This document shows, piece by piece, positions 54,489 to 62,424 of a stretch of DNA of 64,000 nucleotides. Every line of letters begins with the position of its first letter. Positions within the stretch are counted from its first letter, which is position 1. Both the position numbers and the translations under genes were made by a program. This DNA is from Pontibacter vulgaris (lineage in GTDB: Bacteria > Bacteroidota > Bacteroidia > Cytophagales > Hymenobacteraceae), in assembly GCF_022758145.1 (NCBI RefSeq), contig NZ_JAJVDH010000003.1, forward strand, positions 806,001-870,000. The letters run 5' to 3'. The notes under the pieces were generated by a model. The model saw only the letters and a list, made by a program, of their open reading frames with translations. It was not told where the DNA came from and ran no database searches.

Positions 54489-54838
54489 AAATTAAGTAAA
54501 ATTTTAAGTATCAATCTTATTTAGGGTAACAGTGCCAGGCTCCTGTTTAACTCATAGTTTATAAGTATAGCCTGGCATAATGATCTGAAACTACAACCCT
54601 GCATTTCTCCTCTATTTACAGGCAGTTAGCTAGTGGGCTACTGCAGAGAAGTATAGTACTTATGCAAAGTTTAGTTTAATCAGAATACGCTAATAAGAAG
54701 AACGTGAACTTCACTTAAATCTGTATAAACAGGATTTTTTAGTTAAAAATAAAAAATATTTAATGGATCGTTTCGTCTGAAGAGCAAGAAGCAATTAACT
54801 GAGCAAGTGCTGTGATGATAAGTATAATTTAGCTGTTA
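54489..54838. other. Gene-free gap with an inverted repeat
   Basis: TGCCAGGCT (54533-54541) and AGCCTGGCA (54569-54577) are perfect 9-bp complements with a 27-nt loop, upstream of the beta-helix lipoprotein. Otherwise the gap is AT-rich with no gene. Confidence 0.5.
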
Positions 54839-55060
54839 TTAAGGTACCGGGTCATAGCCGCTTCCGCCCCAGGGGTGGCAACGCCCTATACGCTTTGCAG
54901 CCAGCTTACCGCCTTTAAAAGGTCCATACTTTTTTACAGCATCCACGGCATACTGCGAGCAGGTAGGTGTGAAACGGCAACTGGCGGGTGTTAACGGCGA
55001 AATCAGGTGCTGGTAAACCCAGATGAGCGCGAGCATTATTTTTTGAAGTATCCAGGCCAT
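54839..55060 (-). CDS. yidD: Membrane protein insertion efficiency factor YidD
   Basis: This 73-residue protein carries the YidD hallmark throughout: [62 protein letters not shown]. It is membrane-associated and assists YidC-dependent insertion. Usually it lies near rnpA and yidC; here neither is present. Confidence 0.96.
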   Translation of the reverse strand: MAWILQKIMLALIWVYQHLISPLTPASCRFTPTCSQYAVDAVKKYGPFKGGKLAAKRIGRCHPWGGSGYDPVP

Positions 55061-55118
55061 GGTTTAATAATTGTGTAAGCTAATTCGGCTAACATCCGTT
55101 AGGAGCCACATTTTTTTA

Positions 55119-55126
55119 TAAATTTG
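55119..55126 (+). promoter_or_regulatory. Possible -7 element (TAAATTTG) for the S46 peptidase
   Basis: Exact TAnnTTTG match 29 bp before the ATG at 55156; the -33 partner (GTTAG) is weak. Confidence 0.4.
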
Positions 55127-55155
55127 CTTCAGTTAACTCATCTAAACAAAATTTC

Positions 55156-57474
55156 ATGATAAAAAGGATTCTTTCACTACTACTTTTAGTCTCGCTGAGT
55201 GCGCCATTTGCTGCCAAAGCCGACGAAGGTATGTGGCTGCCTATGCTTATCAAGCGCTTAAACCACGCTGACATGCAGAAAAAAGGGCTTAAGCTTACAG
55301 CCGAAGAGATTTACAACGTTAACAACTCCAGCTTAAAAGATGCGATCGTACAGTTCGGTGGTTTCTGCACCGGCGAGTTCATCTCTAAAGAAGGTTTGCT
55401 GCTAACAAACCACCACTGCGGTTACGGAGCTGTTCAGTCTCACTCTACTACCGAACACGATTACCTGACAGATGGTTTCTGGGCTACTGACCGTAACAAA
55501 GAACTTCCGAACGAGGGGCTGTTTGTTGATATACTAGTGCGCATGGATGATGTAACCGGCAAAGTGCTGGAGGGCATTAATAACAATACGCCAGAACAGG
55601 AGCGCGCGCAGGCTGTAGCACAGCGCATGCAGGCCATTGCAAAAGAAGCCAGCAACAACGGCCAGTACGTATCTTACGTGCGCGATTTCTACAATGGCAA
55701 CGAGTTTTACCTGTTCGTGTATGAGCGTTTCAACGACGTGCGCTTAGTAGGTGCTCCTCCGTCATCGGTTGGTAAATTTGGCGGCGACACTGACAACTGG
55801 ATGTGGCCACGCCACACCGGCGACTTCTCGATGTTCCGTGTTTACATGGCCCCGGATGGCAAACCAGCTGCTTACAGCAAAGACAACGTTCCTTACAAGC
55901 CAAAGCACCACCTGCCAATTAATATTGGTGGCGTAGACCAGGACGACTTTGCCATGGTATTCGGTTTCCCGGGTCGTACCAAGCGTTTCATGACATCGCA
56001 AGGCCTGCAATTGGAAGTTGACCAGCTGAACAAGACCCGCATTAAACTGCGCGACAAAAAGCTTAACCTGTGGAAAGAAGACATGGACAAAGATGCGGCT
56101 ACCCGTATCAAGTATGCATCCAAGTATGCGTCTATCTCTAACTACTACAAATACTCTATCGGCCAGAACGAAGGCATTAAGCGTATGAAAACAATCGAAG
56201 GCAAGCAAGCCGACGAGCGTAAGTACCAGGCTTGGGCAGATGGCGATGCACAGCGCAAAGCCCTTTATGGTAACGTGCTGAAGGATATTGATGAGGCTTA
56301 TGCCAATATTGCCAAGTATAACTTGGGCAGCGTGTACCTGAACGAAGCCATATTAGGCACTGAGTCGCTGATGATGGCTTACCGCTTAACAGCCCTGAAC
56401 AATGCGCTTAAGTCTGGCGATGCGGCGGCTGCTAAAAAAGCTGCTGAAGACCTGAAGCCTCGCGTTGATGCTTTCTTTAAAGACTATAATGCTGCTACCG
56501 ATAAAAAGGTATTTGCATCAATGCTGAAGTTCTACAACGATGATATCGCTAAAGACCAGCAGCCGGAAGCTTTCAAGAAACTGGTAGCAAAGTATAAAGG
56601 CGACTTCAATAAACTGGCTGACTATGTATACAGCAACTCTATAGTTGTATCAGAGCAGAAAATGAATGATTTCCTGAAGAACCCGGCTCAGAAGAAACTG
56701 GAGTCAGATCCGGCTTTCCAGATCGTGAATGCCATCATGGAAAACTATACTGCTAACATCGCACCTAAACTGGCTGAGAGCAATGCGAAACTGGCTAAAG
56801 CCAACCGCGTTTATGTGGCCGGCCTGCGCCTGATGAACCCTGATAAAGTATACTCTGCGGATGCAAACTCAACCCTGCGCCTGAGCTATGGTACTGTAAG
56901 AAACTACAAACCTGAAGATGGTGTAACGTATGAGTTTACAACCACAATGGAGGGTATCATACAGAAAGAAGACCCGAACAACGAAGAGTTTATAGTTCCT
57001 GCTAAACTGAAGCAACTATACCAGGCAAAAGACTATGGCCGTTATGGCAAAAATGGTCAGCTGGTAGTTAACTTCATTACTGATAACGACATTACAGGCG
57101 GTAACTCTGGTTCTCCTGTTATTAACGGTAACGGCGAGTTGATCGGCCTTGCATTCGATGGTAACTGGGAAGCTATGACAGGTGACCTTGTTTACGACCC
57201 GGATTACAAGCGTTGCATTAACATGAGCGCAAACTACCTGTTGTTCATAATCGACAAATACGCAGGTGCTACTAACCTGATAAACGAGATGACGATTGTA
57301 GACACGAACAGCCCTGGCGCTAAAGATGCTACAACAACTGCTGCTGCAGGATCATCTGAACTACTGGAAGATGCTGTAAAGCAGGCAAAAGCTGACCTTG
57401 CTTCTGGAAAGAAATCAGTAAAGATCAAAAAATCTGCCGGTAAGAAAAGAGTAAAGCTGGAAGTGAAGAACTAA
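55156..57474 (+). CDS. S46-family dipeptidyl-peptidase, DPP7 type
   Basis: This 772-residue exported serine peptidase releases dipeptides from the N-terminus of peptides. It has a signal peptide (about 1-22), the catalytic His in LLTNHHCGYG (86-87) and Ser651 in GGNSGSP. In DPP11 an Arg 18 residues after the Ser reads acidic P1 residues; here that place is Gly669 (FDGNWEAM), as in DPP7, so hydrophobic/broad P1 is predicted. The C-terminal Lys-rich tail (KSVKIKKSAGKKRVKLE) is unusual. Strong high-expression codon bias resembles that of receptors 2 and 3. Confidence 0.95.
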   Translation: MIKRILSLLLLVSLSAPFAAKADEGMWLPMLIKRLNHADMQKKGLKLTAEEIYNVNNSSLKDAIVQFGGFCTGEFISKEGLLLTNHHCGYGAVQSHSTTEHDYLTDGFWATDRNKELPNEGLFVDILVRMDDVTGKVLEGINNNTPEQERAQAVAQRMQAIAKEASNNGQYVSYVRDFYNGNEFYLFVYERFNDVRLVGAPPSSVGKFGGDTDNWMWPRHTGDFSMFRVYMAPDGKPAAYSKDNVPYKPKHHLPINIGGVDQDDFAMVFGFPGRTKRFMTSQGLQLEVDQLNKTRIKLRDKKLNLWKEDMDKDAATRIKYASKYASISNYYKYSIGQNEGIKRMKTIEGKQADERKYQAWADGDAQRKALYGNVLKDIDEAYANIAKYNLGSVYLNEAILGTESLMMAYRLTALNNALKSGDAAAAKKAAEDLKPRVDAFFKDYNAATDKKVFASMLKFYNDDIAKDQQPEAFKKLVAKYKGDFNKLADYVYSNSIVVSEQKMNDFLKNPAQKKLESDPAFQIVNAIMENYTANIAPKLAESNAKLAKANRVYVAGLRLMNPDKVYSADANSTLRLSYGTVRNYKPEDGVTYEFTTTMEGIIQKEDPNNEEFIVPAKLKQLYQAKDYGRYGKNGQLVVNFITDNDITGGNSGSPVINGNGELIGLAFDGNWEAMTGDLVYDPDYKRCINMSANYLLFIIDKYAGATNLINEMTIVDTNSPGAKDATTTAAAGSSELLEDAVKQAKADLASGKKSVKIKKSAGKKRVKLEVKN

Positions 57475-57493
57475 GCCATAGCTTTAAGTATAG

Positions 57494-57525
57494 AAAAGGC
57501 GCTGAAGATAACTTCAGCGCCTTTT
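57494..57525 (+). terminator. Terminator of the S46 peptidase gene
   Basis: Fourteen-bp perfect stem AAAAGGCGCTGAAG and complement with loop ATAA, then TTCTTTT. Confidence 0.92.
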
Positions 57526-57578
57526 TTCTTTTATACTGACTGTAGTTTCAACCGCCTAGCAATTTCACCTCACCCTAG

Positions 57579-57598
57579 CCCTCTCCTTGAGGAGAGGG
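57579..57598. repeat. REP-like hairpin 1
   Basis: Perfect 8-bp stem CCCTCTCC / GGAGAGGG with loop TTGA, preceded by CACCCTAG. Same plan as hairpin 2. Confidence 0.7.
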
Positions 57599-57660
57599 GA
57601 TTTGGCCTTTGACTATACTTCAAGTATAAGTTTTATAATTCATGTATCCAACCACCCCTG

Positions 57661-57682
57661 CCCCTCCTTGTCTAAGGAGGGG
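57661..57682. repeat. REP-like hairpin 2
   Basis: Perfect 9-bp stem CCCCTCCTT / AAGGAGGGG with loop GTCT, preceded by CACCCCTG. It matches hairpin 1 in the flank and stem plan, so both belong to one family. Confidence 0.7.
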
Positions 57683-57736
57683 AGTTTTCCGCCTGTTGCT
57701 GCTTCAGCTTTCATCTCGACGAAAGGAGATATTATA

Positions 57737-57786
57737 CTTTTATGCTTCAGATTTCTCGCCCTGCTCGAAATGACAAAGCATAAAAG
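57737..57786. repeat. Long inverted repeat with inner hairpin
   Basis: Eleven-bp arms CTTTTATGCTT / AAGCATAAAAG (57737-57747 and 57776-57786) enclose a second ATTTC / GAAAT pairing. The core ATTTCTCGCCCTGCTCGAAAT resembles intergenic strings common in Bacteroidota (recollection, unchecked). Confidence 0.6.
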
Positions 57787-57841
57787 ACCTGTCCTTACAG
57801 ATTGGTTCTAGTTGCATAGTCAGCAGCTAAGCAGTATCATT

Positions 57842-57998
57842 TCCAGTCCTTGGGATGAGCGCCTATGCGAGTTTTTCCGGTGCCTGCTAAGGCATTGCGA
57901 CGTCAGGAGCAAAGGGAAAGCTCCCAGCGCGATGCCAAAGGACGAGCCCTCGCGGGCTTGGAGCGAGCTAATGCTGAAGATGAAACTATAGGTAAGTA
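57842..57998 (+). repeat. Dispersed non-coding repeat, copy B
   Basis: Aligns with the minus strand of 757-906; shared blocks are listed there. Copy B is about 7 bp longer through small indels. It ends close to an AAGTATAA octamer. Confidence 0.75.
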
Positions 57999-58102
57999 TA
58001 ACTGAGGAATACAAGCAGCTATATAGCAACAGGCATGAATTCATTTTCTACTTAAAACCTATAATCCAAATCACAAAAGGAGCGTACAAGCAACTTCAAT
58101 AA

Positions 58103-58954
58103 GTGCAAATTCAAAAATTTGGAGTGAAGCTACTTTTACGTACAATTTTATACTTCTCTTTTCTGTTTGTTCCGTGGGTGGCACGCGCCCAAGCAGGCAT
58201 GCCTTTTGGCGCCCGCGCAGCCGGTTTAGCCAATGCTTCTGTTACACATCCAGGGCTTTGGGCCTTGCAGAACAACGTAGCAGGTATAGCTTCATTAACA
58301 AAACCACAGGTTGGCGTTCAAACCAGCAACCAATTCGGTATCAGGGCATTTAATACAGTAGCGCTTCATTCGGTTTACCCCACCACAAGGTATGGCAACT
58401 ATGGCATAAGTATAAGTAGCTTCGGCGATGACCTGTATAGTCAGCAACATATCGGCTTTGGCGCAGCACATAAGCTAGGGCAATTTAGTTTAGGTGCGAA
58501 AGCAGATGTATGGCAGGTAGCCGTGCAGGGTTACGGCAGCCGGAAAGCAGTAACATTATCTATCGGTGGCCAGGCCGAAATCATTCCGGATTTATACTTT
58601 GGCGTGCATGCTTTTAACCTGAACCAGGCAAAACTAAGTTCTTTTGAAGATGAGCGTTTACCTACCATTCTGAAAGCCGGATTAGCATACCGGCCTTACA
58701 AAAAGCTATTACTTGCTGCCGAAACTGAAAAGCAAATTGAGTTTGATGCTGATTTTAAAGCAGGGCTTGAATATATGCTATTAGAAAAGCTGCCGTTGCG
58801 CAGCGGTTTCAGTACACAAACAAACCAGCTTACATTTGGTACCGGCTTCACGGCAAGACAACTACAAATAGATTATGCTTTCAGCTCTGCCACCTTGCCA
58901 GGCAATAGCCACCATCTTTCATTGGTTTATACTTTCAGAACCCCGGAAAGATGA
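58103..58954 (+). CDS. PorV/PorQ-like outer-membrane beta-barrel protein
   Basis: This 283-residue protein begins at GTG 58103; an alternative GTG at 58124 gives MKLLLRTILYF... Both keep the signal peptide (cleavage after RAQA). The mature part has repeated amphipathic strands (GISISSFGDDLYSQQHIGFGAA, VGVQTSNQFGIRAFN) and starts GMPFGARAAGLANAS, as in PorV/PorQ and UPF0164 barrels. It probably sits in the outer membrane and assists the partner encoded by the next gene, whose start overlaps its stop by 4 bp. No sorting domain is visible. Confidence 0.75.
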   Translation: MQIQKFGVKLLLRTILYFSFLFVPWVARAQAGMPFGARAAGLANASVTHPGLWALQNNVAGIASLTKPQVGVQTSNQFGIRAFNTVALHSVYPTTRYGNYGISISSFGDDLYSQQHIGFGAAHKLGQFSLGAKADVWQVAVQGYGSRKAVTLSIGGQAEIIPDLYFGVHAFNLNQAKLSSFEDERLPTILKAGLAYRPYKKLLLAAETEKQIEFDADFKAGLEYMLLEKLPLRSGFSTQTNQLTFGTGFTARQLQIDYAFSSATLPGNSHHLSLVYTFRTPER

Positions 58955-61035
58955 TAAAGTGGCTGACGACAAGCTTTTTTATACTTTATACTTGCCTGCC
59001 AGCAGCGGCACAGGATTACCCACGCCAGCAGATAGATTTTGACTTGTTTGTGCAGGAGCTTTTTGCACAGCAGGAAGACGACAACATACCTTACGAAGAT
59101 TTCTACGAAACCCTTTTCCAATACTACCAGCAACCCATCAACCTGAACAATACCACACCCGAAGAACTCGCATCGCTGTTTATACTTTCGCGGCCGCAGA
59201 TCGCCTCATTTTTCAACCACATCCAGCAAAACGGCAAACTGCTCAGCATTTACGAACTGCAGGCTATTCCCGGCTTTGACCTGATCACGATCTATAAACT
59301 AGTGCATTTTGTGCAGGTACCCGATGCCGGCCTGCAAGCCGACCAACGGCCGCTGTGGCAACGTATGATCGGCGAAGACAACAATGCATTTATACTCAGG
59401 CACGAACGTACCTTGCAACAGCGCCGCGGCTACGCCCCTGTTGACACCGGCAGCCGGTCCAATACACGCTATCTTGGCTCCCCGGACAAACTATACATGC
59501 GTTTCCGGAGCAGCCACACACAGGATTATAGTTTTGGCATAACCACAGAAAAAGATGCCGGAGAAGCGTTTACCTGGAGCCCCTCAACGCAACGCTATGG
59601 ATTTGACTTTTACTCAGCGCATTTCCAGCTTTACAAGAAAGGCCGGTTTAAAACCATAGCCATTGGCGATTACCAACTACAGATAGGACAGGGTTTGCTA
59701 CTTTCATCAGGGTATAGCATAGGCAAAGGCAGCGAAACCATTACTACTGTCAGCAGGGCCAACCTGGGCATCAGGCCTTACAGCTCGGTACTGGAGTATG
59801 CGTTTTTCAGGGGCGCAGCTGCAACTTACAGGGTAGGAAGTATAGATTTAACGGGTTTTTACTCAACCAAAAAAGTAGACGCTAACATACAAACAGACAC
59901 ACTGCAGGAGGCTTCTGATTTTTTCAAGGGTTACCAAACATCAGGCTTCCACCGCACACCCACTGAACTCGCCAACAAAGATGCCGTGCAGGAGCAGATT
60001 TTCGGGGCTAATGCCAATTATCAATCAAGAAACAAAAGCTTTACGGCAGGTATAACCGCCCTTGGCACACACTATAATTCTCCTATTAAAAAGGCAGAGG
60101 AAGCTTACCAGCAGTTCGAATTTGAGGGCCAGCGCAACTATAACCTGGGCACTAACTATAGCTATACCTGGCAAAACTTCTACCTGTTTGGCGAAACCGC
60201 GCTTAGCAAAAGTGGCGGCGTAGGAAGTATAAACGGGCTGATTGCCAACCTATCGAATAAGTTGGAACTGGCCATGGTTTACCGCAACTACAGCCGCAAT
60301 TTTCATACATTTTATGGAGGCGCTTTTTCGGAAGGTACACGCAATATAAATGAATCGGGTTGGTACACGGGCATTAAGCTGAAGCCTTTTGCCAAATGGG
60401 AGCTCACCGCTTACTATGACAGGTTCCGGTTTCCGTGGCTGCGCTACCAGGTTGATGCTCCCTCCTACGGCGACGAATACCTGGTCAGGTTATACTTTAA
60501 ACCAAACCGGCAAAGCTCGCTTTACGCCCAGCTTCGTACCGAGCGAAAAGGCCGTAACCTCCCCGGAAATAACTCGGCCATGGATATAGTTGGCCAGGCA
60601 GAACGCCGCAATTATCTTTTATACTTTGATACCGCACCTACCAAAACGCTTAGCCTGAAATCCCGTGTACAGTTTAGCAGTTATAAGCACGAATCGCCTC
60701 AAAGTACAGGTTACCTTATTGCACAGGACATTAACCTGAATTTCGGCTATTTTCAGGTAAGCACGCGCTATGCTTTATTTGATACCGATGATTATGAGAA
60801 CCGGCAATATGTGTATGAGCGGGATGTATTATATGCTTTTTCAGTGCCGGCACTTAGCGGAAAAGGAACGCGGTTCTATACTTTGTTACAGTTTAAACCA
60901 CTGCGCCGGGTTGATGTCTGGGTCAAGTATGGCCTCACACATTTCCGGAACCAGGATACGATTGGGTCCGGGCTGGAAACCATAGAAGGCCCCAGAAGAT
61001 CAGATTTAAAGGCACAGGTAAGGTATCAATTTTAG
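58951..61035 (+). CDS. Helix-hairpin-helix protein with outer-membrane barrel
   Basis: This 694-residue exported protein (signal to about residue 20) has tandem helix-hairpin-helix units in its N-terminal part (PINLNNTTPEELASLFILSRPQIASFFNHIQQNGKLLSIYELQAIPGFD, about 54-105), as in ComEA-type proteins. A long beta-rich region (about 140-694) ends AQVRYQF, a barrel C-terminus with terminal Phe. HHH domains often bind DNA, so a surface DNA-binding or uptake role is possible but unproven; this family is uncharacterised. It overlaps the PorV-like gene by 4 bp. Confidence 0.8.
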   Translation: MIKWLTTSFFILYTCLPAAAQDYPRQQIDFDLFVQELFAQQEDDNIPYEDFYETLFQYYQQPINLNNTTPEELASLFILSRPQIASFFNHIQQNGKLLSIYELQAIPGFDLITIYKLVHFVQVPDAGLQADQRPLWQRMIGEDNNAFILRHERTLQQRRGYAPVDTGSRSNTRYLGSPDKLYMRFRSSHTQDYSFGITTEKDAGEAFTWSPSTQRYGFDFYSAHFQLYKKGRFKTIAIGDYQLQIGQGLLLSSGYSIGKGSETITTVSRANLGIRPYSSVLEYAFFRGAAATYRVGSIDLTGFYSTKKVDANIQTDTLQEASDFFKGYQTSGFHRTPTELANKDAVQEQIFGANANYQSRNKSFTAGITALGTHYNSPIKKAEEAYQQFEFEGQRNYNLGTNYSYTWQNFYLFGETALSKSGGVGSINGLIANLSNKLELAMVYRNYSRNFHTFYGGAFSEGTRNINESGWYTGIKLKPFAKWELTAYYDRFRFPWLRYQVDAPSYGDEYLVRLYFKPNRQSSLYAQLRTERKGRNLPGNNSAMDIVGQAERRNYLLYFDTAPTKTLSLKSRVQFSSYKHESPQSTGYLIAQDINLNFGYFQVSTRYALFDTDDYENRQYVYERDVLYAFSVPALSGKGTRFYTLLQFKPLRRVDVWVKYGLTHFRNQDTIGSGLETIEGPRRSDLKAQVRYQF

Positions 61036-61101
61036 CGTAGGAAGTGATCTCTTATGCTTACAAGTGCTTCGGACGATCAGAATGAGAAACAGTAAATCAA
61101 T

Positions 61102-61701
61102 CTATACTTTGCCTTGCAGTGGCGTGCAATCGGACCTTACGTGGGCGCTTAAAAGTTCTCCGTTGCGGCCCATTTCCAGGTGGCAGCACTCCATAAATTT
61201 TTGCTTTAATAGCTGGCGTCCGCGCTGTACTCTTGACTTGGCTCCTGAGTAAGAAATACCCAAGCGCTCTGCTACTTCTTTCTGGCTTATGCCTTCTATC
61301 TCGCTCAGTCGCAACGGCTCGGCATAGGATGGCGGTAGCAGTTGTAGCAGTGGCAGCACCAGCATTTCCACATCCTGCTGATTGGGTTCCTGTTTCAGGT
61401 CGGCTAACTCGCTTTCTTCTTCTATACTTATGCTTCTGCCCTGGCTTCTGAAATAATCATTTACAGCATTACGTGTTATTTGGTAAAGCCATGCGCTCAT
61501 GTTCTGCACCTGCTGCAGCTGTTCGCAATTTTTGTAAAGTTTCAGGTAAAGTTGTTGCAGAATGTCATTAGCCTCATCTTTATCCTTTACACGCTTTAAG
61601 ACAAAACCCTTTAGTTGCGCCTCATACTCCAGAAAAACCGGGGCCACACAGGCACAAGCAGCGTTACCATCAGGCGATTTTATAATTTCATCAGCAGCCA
61701 T
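61102..61701 (-). CDS. SigZ-like ECF sigma factor
   Basis: This 199-residue sigma factor has region 2 (FVLKRVKDKDEANDILQQLYLKLYKNCEQ, MSAWLYQITRNAVNDYFRS) and region 4 (LRLSEIEGISQKEVAERLGISYSGAKSRVQRGRQLLK). The C-terminal tail ECCHLEMG...C with Cys172, 173 and 192, plus Cys16 and Cys18 near the start, is typical of SigZ and could bind a thiol-reactive metal. No anti-sigma factor gene is next to it. The nearest upstream gene on the same strand is the ArsI/CadI-like enzyme. Confidence 0.88.
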   Translation of the reverse strand: MAADEIIKSPDGNAACACVAPVFLEYEAQLKGFVLKRVKDKDEANDILQQLYLKLYKNCEQLQQVQNMSAWLYQITRNAVNDYFRSQGRSISIEEESELADLKQEPNQQDVEMLVLPLLQLLPPSYAEPLRLSEIEGISQKEVAERLGISYSGAKSRVQRGRQLLKQKFMECCHLEMGRNGELLSAHVRSDCTPLQGKV

Positions 61702-61814
61702 CAGCTATCAAAGTATAAATTGTATTGAGCTCGAAGTATAAATTTTTTCTAACAACCAGAGATTTCGGAGCTCTTTAGTTCAATAGTTAAGTTAACATAA
61801 TTTTAAAGCAAAAA

Positions 61815-61852
61815 CTGCAGCCACAAGTATAAATTTATACCTGTGGCTGCAG
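61815..61852 (-). terminator. 38-bp near-perfect palindrome, terminator
   Basis: CTGCAGCCACA, one mismatched pair (A61826/C61841), then GTATAAA and the complement, with no loop, followed on the minus strand by TTTTTGCTTT. It ends the ArsI/CadI-like gene; the octamer AAGTATAA is inside the left arm. Confidence 0.85.
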
Positions 61853-61873
61853 AAAAATGTGTTTTATTTTGTA

Positions 61874-62293
61874 CTAAATGGCAGCAGTTTCTTCTTTTGG
61901 TTTTCGCGCATTGGCACCTTCGCCATACACAGTGGCTTCCCCGAAAGTATAAAAGGTTTCCCAATCCACTCCCTGCGGGTCTGTAATCCACGACTTCTCA
62001 GATTTGGCGTAGCAACAGGTGCATTTTCCTTCTTCCCGGATGGCGCCTTTTGCGTTTTTCATCTGCGCATAAACGCCCTGCAATTCTTCCTCGCTTTCTA
62101 CCTGAATCCCCAGGTGCTCAATGCCGGCATTCTCAGGGTGCAGCGAAAGCGCGAAATTGATACGCGGATCTTCCAGCATCCATTTGGCATAATCTTCTTT
62201 CAGTACAGTAGGTTTGGCGGCGAATAGCGCGGTATAAAAAGCTACGGATTCTTCCAGGTTCTTTACTCTTACGTTTACGTGAAATCTTTTCAT
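61874..62293 (-). CDS. ArsI/CadI-family heavy-metal resistance enzyme (vicinal-oxygen-chelate fold)
   Basis: This 139-residue glyoxalase-like metalloenzyme has the ArsI/CadI pattern: His5 and His60 (IEHLGIQ) with Glu112 (DWETFY) as metal ligands, and the vicinal pair Cys93-Cys94 in KCTCCYAKSEKSW that binds trivalent organoarsenicals in ArsI. ArsI cleaves C-As bonds of methylarsenite; CadI-type members bind Cd. Here the two cannot be separated. An ArsR regulator is not seen; the SigZ gene follows on the same strand. Confidence 0.87.
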   Translation of the reverse strand: MKRFHVNVRVKNLEESVAFYTALFAAKPTVLKEDYAKWMLEDPRINFALSLHPENAGIEHLGIQVESEEELQGVYAQMKNAKGAIREEGKCTCCYAKSEKSWITDPQGVDWETFYTFGEATVYGEGANARKPKEETAAI

Positions 62294-62358
62294 GGCTATG
62301 GCTTTTTAATTGTTTCTGATTACTTACAACCTGAAGACGCGGCCACTTTTAAAAAGAC

Positions 62359-62391
62359 GCAGCCCCACGAAAAAATATTTCGTGAGGCTGC
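62359..62391 (-). terminator. Terminator of the DUF3857 gene
   Basis: GCAGCC, a mismatch, CACGAAA and their complements (62359-62391) form a 13-bp interrupted stem, with T run on the minus strand. Confidence 0.8.
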
Positions 62392-62424
62392 AAAAAATTT
62401 CATCTTAACTAAAGTTAAGCCTGC

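Larger units (their letters stand above)
57526..58102. other. Gene-free gap filled with repeats
   Basis: No gene is convincing. It contains two related C/G-rich hairpins (57579-57598, 57661-57682), a longer inverted repeat (57737-57786) and copy B of the dispersed repeat (57842-57998), plus octamers. The open frames at 57587-57811 and 57820-58044 consist of these repeats. Confidence 0.65.

Noticed and set aside
57587..58044. Two short open frames, one on each strand
   Set aside because: They are made of REP-like hairpins and repeat copy B.
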